From the NCBI GenBank assembly GCA_022496185.1, contig WTXG01000541.1, forward strand, positions 1 to 14,647: DNA of 14,647 nt. The letters run 5' to 3'. Positions 9,080-14,647 of the stretch are shown piece by piece. Origin of the DNA: Multifurca ochricompacta (Eukaryota; Basidiomycota; Agaricomycetes; Russulales; Russulaceae). Numbering within the stretch: position 1 is the stretch's first letter; every line of letters begins with the position of its first letter. The notes beneath the pieces are model-generated. The model did not search any database and was not told where the DNA came from. It saw nothing but the letters and a program-made list of their open reading frames with translations. The translations under genes and the position numbers were made by a program.

Positions 9080-12000
9080 CTAGGAGCTCCTGGGTTCTGT
9101 TGATAGAACTTTGAATGGAGTCCTGGCATGGGTTAGATTCCGTTCCGGTTCCCACGTATCTTCGCCTTCTCCATAACCCTTCCATCGGATAAGGAACTTG
9201 AGTGTGCGACCAAACATTTTGCTATCTCTGATATGGTCCACTTCGTACTCTTCCTCACCATCTATGGTAATGGGGTCTGGTGGTGTGGGCATCAGCCCGT
9301 TAACGTCGTTGCCTTTGTATAGACTGAGGCGGTCCACATGAATATGTTGTGGACTTTCAGTGCTGGAGGCAAGTCCAATTTGTAATCCAGGTCGCTAAGT
9401 TTCTTCAGAACTTTGAATGGTCCTAACTGTTTGGGACCGAGCTTCTGGGACTGCTGGTGGATTTTAATGTTTTTGGACTGCAACCAGACATAATCTCCCT
9501 CCTTTGGGAAATTGTGCCCTGATTGAGCTAGATCACGAGTCATACGTGTCTTGCTAAGCCTCATAGCTGCCTCTGCGTCGTCGGGCAGACGTAACTGTTG
9601 TAGGCGTTGGTCTAAACTGGGGATGCCAGTGGCACGTCCCGCGGGGATAGTGAAGTCCGGGGTATACCCATAGAGTAATTCAAATGGGGTATGATCCGTT
9701 GCTGAGGACTTCCTCGTGTTTAATACGAACTCCGCCGTGGGGAGTAGCTCGATCCAGTCATCCTGTCTCTTGCCAATGAAGAGTCGTAAATATTGTTCTA
9801 TTTCTTGATTTTTACGCTCTGTCATACCATTGGCTTGTGGATGATAGGCTGTGGTGAGACTACTGTTCACCCCTAAACGCTTCAAGGTGGCGCGCATGGT
9901 CCTTGCTGCAAACTGGGGACCCCTGTCACTGACAATGCTTTTGGGGATCCCATGCAGAGGGAATACATGGTCGAAGTATATTTTTCCCACGCCATCTGCT
10001 GTAATACCACTTGTAACTGGGAAAGATGCACTTGCTTCGTATAATGATCCACTATTGTTAGGATCGCATCTTTCCCGGAAGAGGAAGGTAGCCCTGTGAT
10101 CAGATCTACTCCGATCGTTTGCCAGGGTCCTTCTGGAACTTCCAGTGGTTGCAGAGGGGCGACTGGGTGCTTATCCATCCGATATCGCTGACATCGGTCG
10201 CATCCTTCGACATAGCGCGTAATATATTGTGCCATTCTGGGCCACCAATAATAGCGTGATACCAACTCGATGGTCCCGTTTTTACCAGGGTGACCGGCTG
10301 TAACCGAATCGTGACAATCCCGAATAATGTCTTTTCGGAGATCCGGTACATTGGGTACATAAAGTTTCCCTTTGTAGTAAACTAGGCCATCTTCTTCTTC
10401 CCAAAGGTTGACGCCATCTTCAAGGCGCTGGGAGCAGTCTTGGTAAGGGTTTTTAATCCTTCTATGACTTCTGCTTCCCTGCTTCCTGCCTTCTTTATGC
10501 GTTCCGTAAGGGGAGAACTTGTGGGCGATAATGTGCCCGTGCCGCACTAAGAAAGTGTTCCGGCTTGAGGACCTGGACTTGTTTGTTGTCCTCATTGTCT
10601 AACACCTGGTCTGCCGAAAATCGGCTTAAGGCGTCTGCTTGCATAAGGTGCCCCTTTTTGTATTGGATCGTGAAATTGAATCTGCTCAGGTAGAGAGCCC
10701 ATCGTGCTTGACGTCTGGTGAGGTCTCGCATGGATCTCCACCATTCAATATTCTTGTGATCCGTTACTATTTCGAACTGGAGAAGCCCTTCTAAGAAGTG
10801 GCGCCAGTCTTCTAGGGCGCGGATTATGCCGAGCATTTCCCTATCGTATATTTCATAATTTCTTTCTGCTTCCGACATTGACTGATCGGAAGGCGATAGG
10901 GTGCCAAAGGCCATCGGTGTGTTTTTGGGATAATATGCCTCCAGTGGCAAATCCCGAGGCATCTGTTTCGACCCGGGTTGGGAGATCAGGATCGTAGATT
11001 GCCAAGATAGGCATCTGAATGAATCTCCTCTTTAAGGCGTCGAAAGCCTCTTGCTGTGGTCTTTCCCACTGCCAGGGTTGATTTTTCTTTGTCAGGTCAA
11101 GTGGTCTGGCAATAATTGAGAACCCTTGTATAAAGCGTCTATAAAAATTGGCAAAGCCAATAAAGGCGCGGACTTCTTTTAGGGTTTTCGGTGTTTGCCA
11201 GTCTTGACCACTGGACCTTCCCAGGGTCCATCCTGACTTGTCCCTCAGATATGATAAGTCCAAGGTACTCCATGTGATCTTTATCAAAGTCGCATTTCTG
11301 GGGTTTCAAGTAGAGGTCGTATCCTCTAGTCGCTTTAGGACTTCTCTGACATCTTTTCTATGTTTCTCTATATTTGGTGAGAAGACTAAGATGTCGTCCA
11401 TATATACAGCGACTTCCCCTTTTGCGATCATGTCGGAGAAGATGGAATTCATAAATCCCTGGAAGGTGGCGGGGCTATTTGTTAATCCAAAATACATTAC
11501 ACGTGGCTCAAAGAGACCACGGTTGGTGGAAAACGCCGCCTTATTTCGTCTCCTTCCTTTATCCGGATGTTATGATATCCCCATCGTACATCCATTTTGG
11601 TAAAGATCTTTGCACCCTTAAGTCGATTGATAATGTCGACTGCAAGTGGAAGTGGATTTTGTTTTTGACAGTAATATCGTTCAAAGGTCTGTAGTCTTGG
11701 ATGAGACGGATTTTCCCATCCTTTTTCTTTATGAAGAATACAGGTACCGCCATCGGAGATTTAGATGGTACGATATACCCTTTCTGGAGATGCTCTTCCA
11801 GAAATTTGTCCAGTTCTACTTGCTCATTTGGTGACATGGGATAGACTTTGGCTTTCCATTGGGTCTTCGACCCAGGCACAATGTCTATGGTATGGTCCCA
11901 TGGTTGGTGCTGAGGGAGTCTTTGGGATTCTTCTTCTGAGAAGACCCGTGCGAAGTCTCTATATGGTGGAGGTACCAAATCTTCAAAAGATTTTCCTTCC

Positions 12001-12764
12001 GTACGAGTTAGGTAATCTTTTGCGTAGGCTTCTTGTGAATAAGTGAAGCCTGCACAACACCATAACTCGTCGGTGGTACAGTCCAAGACTCCGTCTTTTA
12101 CAAATTGTCGGCGTTCTAATCTGTTTGCCGATATTTGTCTACTCCTGCAAACCAGTCGCTTTCGTCCTCCATGAGGATGTCTTTCTCAATGGAGTCTTGC
12201 AGGGTGACTTCGCCCCTTTCCCAATTAATAGAAGGATTGCTATTTTAACCATGGAAGTCCGAGTATGACCTTCTCTGGTCCTAGACTTGTGACCAGGAAT
12301 CGGTGTTTTTCTACCCTTGACCCTATAGTGACTAAAGGGTGACCGTGTGGGTAATATCTCCGGCTATATTATGACTGCCGTCGATGTTATGTACTCGAAT
12401 TGAGTTTTCCAATGGTTCTAGAAGCATCTTCTTTTGGGTGGCGAACTTATAGTCCAGGAACATGGCTGTTGCTCCTGAATCTATCATAGCCGCTACAGTG
12501 GTGCTTTTGTTTCGTCCTTCGAGAGTGACGTAAATATGGAAATGCTGATCGTATTTATTTATTACTGGTAACGTGCAGGAATCGATTTTTTTCTTTTTCA
12601 ATTTTATCAAGCAAGAAACGAACCCTACTACGAACATGAGAGGAAGCACTAATACTATTGTTCATCTCACAAGCAGATGTAAATATGATCGAGTCATCCG
12701 AGTCAGTCTCAGAAACAGCACATATATCCGCTTCTTCGGTTGCGGCTACATCCGAAGAAGCCAC
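9080..12764 (-). CDS. Pol polyprotein: protease, RT, RNase H, integrase, chromodomain (frame-disrupted)
   Basis: Replicative enzymes of the chromovirus, in order on the minus strand. Protease: AAMIDSGATAMF (active Asp at 12481-12479). RT: IRLIQDYRPLND and AVYMDDILVF (YMDD at 11404-11393). RNase H: ETDASG (Asp at 10963-10961), YEIYDREMLGIIRALEDWRH and EIVTDHKN. Integrase: H2C2 zinc finger (His/His/Cys/Cys, about 10313-10191) and a D,D35E core with GVDLITGLP, VSDRGPQF and GMTERKNQ (Asp 10106, Asp 9927, Glu 9819). A chromodomain at 9250-9134 keeps the aromatic cage (YEV, WKGY). It begins in a frame overlapping the Gag stop and ends TAG at 9080. Every signature is present, but frame changes occur near 12589, 12335, 12243, 12135, 11655, 11543, 11320, 11213, 11200, 10879, 10517, 10417, 10023 and 9340, most fitting one missing base in a run. 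Confidence 0.9.
9134..9250 (-). other. Chromodomain at the integrase C-terminus
   Basis: EYEVDHIRDSKMF, KFLIRWKGYGEGEDTWEPE and NL form a canonical chromodomain. The three cage aromatics (Tyr of YEV, Trp and Tyr of WKGY) are all present. In fungal chromoviruses such domains bind H3K9-methylated histone and steer integration to heterochromatin; that role here is inferred from family. Confidence 0.88.
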
Positions 12765-14236
12765 TAAAAACTTGCCTTCAGAGCTTCGATTTGGGCCTTA
12801 AGGTCGGCCACCTGCTTCAGGAGCTCTGAGTTGTCGCTATTGGCGGGCGCGTTACCCTTTTTGGAGGTCGAGCTAGCATTAGCAGCCTGGGTAGGCTGGG
12901 TGCTTGCTGCGGCAGCTTGAGGAGCTGCAGGTGCCTGGCTGTCAGAGCCAGCGACTTTTGCTGCTTTGGGCTTTCCAGCCCATTTTGGTAACAACCTGTG
13001 GTAATGCCCTTTTCTTCCACAGTGATTGCAGATTTGCTCTTTGTGGTTGCCGTTCGCCCAAGTATGGGCACTGCTTCCACATCCCGTGCACTTTCCTTTA
13101 AAGGCAGCTTTGTAATCGTAAAAGCTTTTCTTTCCAGACCCTGTTTGTTGCTGTTTGGAGGCATCGATCTCCATAGCATTGGGGTCTTTTCGGTGCTGGG
13201 TTGGTTCAGGGAGAACTTCTCCCTTCTTTTCTGCTTCTCTTCGGCGTAATCTTTGGTCGATTAGCTGAGCAGACGTGAAGAGTGTCTGCATATCTGTGGG
13301 TTGCACTGGCATAATGGCCAAGGTGTCTTTGATTTTGCCGGAAAGGCCATCGTAGAACCGATCGAAAAGGTCACGGTCCGACCATCCGGTTTGAGGTGAA
13401 TGCTCGTCGAAGCGAGCTTTGTATTCTGCCACGCTGTGGCGTCCTTGTTGGATTTTCTTCAGCGCTGATCGCGCTGCTTCTCCAATGTCGTGCGGTATAA
13501 ACCGCGAAGTAAATGCCTGTTCGAAGTTACCCCAATTCGCTGAAAAGGGAATAACTCCGTTTTTTAATTGCTCCAAATGCGGCAGAGCCCACGTTCGTGC
13601 GTCTCCAGTCATTAAATTCAAGACCGCCAAGATCCAATCTGCATCCCTCTTGGACCAGCTGGTTGTCGTGGGGTCATAGTCGTTCAAGTTCCGCTTTTGG
13701 TTCCATCCCCAATTATGGAATGCAGCCAGGAAGTGCCTGGCGTCAGCCGAATTTCCCTTTCCATCCCAGGAAGCAGGTCGAGCAACGGAAGAATCTTTTC
13801 CGGAGCCGACTGTCTGGGGAGGGGTTGGCTGTCCAAGCTGCTGGACCACTATTTGGACGTCCGCGGAGAGCTGTGTGATGGCGGCCATCATGGCGCCCAT
13901 ATTACGAAGCTCTGCCGGTGTCATTGTAAGCGGGGTCTGCGCTGGCGGCGGGGGATTGGTACTGGGTCCACTGGGCCCGGTTGTGGGAGCGGTGCTAGCC
14001 ATAGGACTAGTAGGACTATTCTGTCTGGCTGGAGGAGTGTCGCGACGAGTAGGAGTGCTGGAATCGGAAGGAGTGGAATTAGAAGAAGTAATATCAGGTA
14101 CACCAGCTTGACGGAGTAATTCGTCAGATAACTGGGAAGCTAAATTCCTGATAAACTGTTGTTCTTCTAGTTCTGCTTCGATTGCAGGGGAGATTAAATT
14201 TTCTATAGGCGACGGTGCTCGGCTAGGTAATCGAGA
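12764..14236 (-). CDS. Gag polyprotein (nucleocapsid/capsid)
   Basis: Structural protein of the retrotransposon particle. An ATG at 14002 opens 412 codons, but the frame stays open without stop to about 14236 with protein-like content (SPIENLISPAIEAELEEQQ, LASQLSDELLRQAG), so the real N-terminus is probably upstream. From the ATG: a Thr/Pro-rich start, a capsid-type block WDGKGNSADARHFLAAFHN through FTSRFIP and ALKKIQQGRHSVAEYKARF to DRDLFDRFYDGLSGKIKD, a CTGCGSSAHTW motif, and a zinc-knuckle-like CNHCGRKGHYHRLL in which the last Cys is replaced by Leu. The tail is Ala/Gln-rich with a short Leu-rich helix (LLKQVADLKAQIEAL). It stops TAG at 12766-12764, just after TTTTT, where pol starts in another frame. 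Upstream frame breaks occur near 14238 and probably once or twice more up to 14325. Confidence 0.85.
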   Translation of the reverse strand, partial: SRLPSRAPSPIENLISPAIEAELEEQQFIRNLASQLSDELLRQAGVPDITSSNSTPSDSSTPTRRDTPPARQNSPTSPMASTAPTTGPSGPSTNPPPPAQTPLTMTPAELRNMGAMMAAITQLSADVQIVVQQLGQPTPPQTVGSGKDSSVARPASWDGKGNSADARHFLAAFHNWGWNQKRNLNDYDPTTTSWSKRDADWILAVLNLMTGDARTWALPHLEQLKNGVIPFSANWGNFEQAFTSRFIPHDIGEAARSALKKIQQGRHSVAEYKARFDEHSPQTGWSDRDLFDRFYDGLSGKIKDTLAIMPVQPTDMQTLFTSAQLIDQRLRRREAEKKGEVLPEPTQHRKDPNAMEIDASKQQQTGSGKKSFYDYKAAFKGKCTGCGSSAHTWANGNHKEQICNHCGRKGHYHRLLPKWAGKPKAAKVAGSDSQAPAAPQAAAASTQPTQAANASSTSKKGNAPANSDNSELLKQVADLKAQIEALKASF

Positions 14237-14312
14237 GGGCTAGCGGAGCGGGAGTATGGAGGGTTGGGTGTTCTAGAACTTCTAGAAGCCACCGTTCAGT
14301 CGGTCAGATATT

Positions 14313-14647
14313 CTAATTCTGACCCAATTCTTCTTCTTCTTCTTCCCACTCAGCGGCGCGTGCGACAAGGTCGGTGACCGTTACTTCTGTACCGGGGAGA
14401 TACCAGTTGCCAAAAAGCTCTCTAAGTTCGGCCTCGGCAGACGGGTGGTGGTGTAAACGTTCAGTTATTTCGTTTAACCAGTTGCGCACCAGTCTGTCGC
14501 GGTAAAGATAAATGTCCCGTTCGTCCTCGAAGCTTTCTTCAACAATGTTGTTGGCTTCGCGGAGAGTAGGGGAAGTGGAGAGAGCGCCTTCTGATCCTTC
14601 TATAGTAGAAGAGGCAGGGTGGCAAAATGTTCTTCTTGGGTTATCCC
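14313..14647 (-). CDS. Open frame upstream of Gag, N-terminus off the right edge
   Basis: Open for 110 codons from the right edge to a TAG at 14315-14313. The protein is acidic and mostly helical by eye: ALSTSPTLREANNIVEESF, ERDIYLYRDRLVRNWLNEIT, HHHPSAEAELRELFGNWYLP, VTDLVARAAEWEEEEEELG. Composition and codon pattern look coding. It could be a separate small ORF between leader and Gag, or the true Gag N-terminus cut off by frame errors at the CCC run (14323-14325), the TGA at 14298-14296 and the GGG run (14237-14239): a one-base change near 14324 gives ELEYLTD directly before that stop. I do not recognise a family. Confidence 0.6.
   Translation of the reverse strand, partial: DNPRRTFCHPASSTIEGSEGALSTSPTLREANNIVEESFEDERDIYLYRDRLVRNWLNEITERLHHHPSAEAELRELFGNWYLPGTEVTVTDLVARAAEWEEEEEELGQN

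Larger units (their letters stand above)
8203..14647 (-). mobile_element. Ty3/gypsy chromovirus LTR retrotransposon (5' LTR outside window)
   Basis: Retrotransposon transcribed right to left. The order is upstream ORF (14647-14313), Gag, protease, RT, RNase H, integrase, C-terminal chromodomain, polypurine tract and 3' LTR. RT-RNase H before integrase places it in Ty3/gypsy (Metaviridae), and the chromodomain places it in the chromoviruses. The visible part is 6.4 kb. Neither the primer binding site nor the 5' LTR is in view, so target-site duplication and LTR identity (age) cannot be assessed. Many frame breaks in pol mean it cannot be translated as it stands. It sits about 1.9 kb upstream of VAC14 in the same orientation. 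Confidence 0.95.

Noticed and set aside
14268..14287. TTCTAGAACTTCTAGAAG as a perfect heat-shock element
   Set aside because: The two TTCTAGAA units are out of the 5-bp register by one base and lie within probable Gag coding sequence.
14250..14647. Possible 5' LTR at the right end
   Set aside because: No similarity to the 8203-8987 LTR beyond short CTAGAA strings, and the region reads as protein on the minus strand.

Overview
The window looks like nuclear DNA of a filamentous fungus, most likely a basidiomycete (Agaricomycetes). The coding exons are split by many very short introns (mostly 48-65 bp) with fungal-type GT(A/G)..CAG/TAG borders. The proteins read as fungal housekeeping proteins, and a Ty3/gypsy chromovirus fills the right 40%. 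There are no bacterial operons, tRNAs, rRNAs or CRISPR arrays that I can see.

Layout. (1) 1-673, minus: 5' part of a spermidine synthase gene running off the left edge, four exons, intact. (2) 674-1359: divergent intergenic region with a CACGTG box. (3) 1360-2511, plus: complete multi-exon tyrosine phosphatase of the HCxxGKDRTG type (Y_phosphatase3 family). (4) 6317-2706, minus: one long gene of about 11 exons for VAC14, the HEAT-repeat scaffold of the Fab1/PIKfyve PI(3,5)P2 kinase complex. It converges on the phosphatase gene. Its splice phases all agree, yet the exons carry about nine small frame breaks, seven of them packed into 5878-6242. (5) 6318-8202: mostly non-genic DNA with a hairpin, a heat-shock-element-like site, a small tandem repeat and a decayed reverse-transcriptase/RNase H C-terminal remnant. 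(6) 8203 to the right edge, minus: a Ty3/gypsy chromovirus, read from right to left as upstream ORF, Gag, protease, RT, RNase H, integrase, chromodomain, polypurine tract and 3' LTR (8203-8987). The 5' LTR lies outside the window.

The retroelement's pol region is broken into about a dozen reading-frame pieces, almost all explicable as one missing base in a homopolymer or doublet. The same signature occurs in VAC14 but not in the spermidine synthase or phosphatase exons. This is either uneven consensus quality (homopolymer undercalling) or real decay. It is the main caveat on all coding calls here.

Most unusual structural observation: inside the LTR, just downstream of its TATA box, two perfect 23-bp copies lie 96 bp apart such that one ends exactly at a consensus splice donor and the other supplies the acceptor. 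This predicts a 96-bp intron in the retroelement leader that looks as if it was born by tandem duplication.
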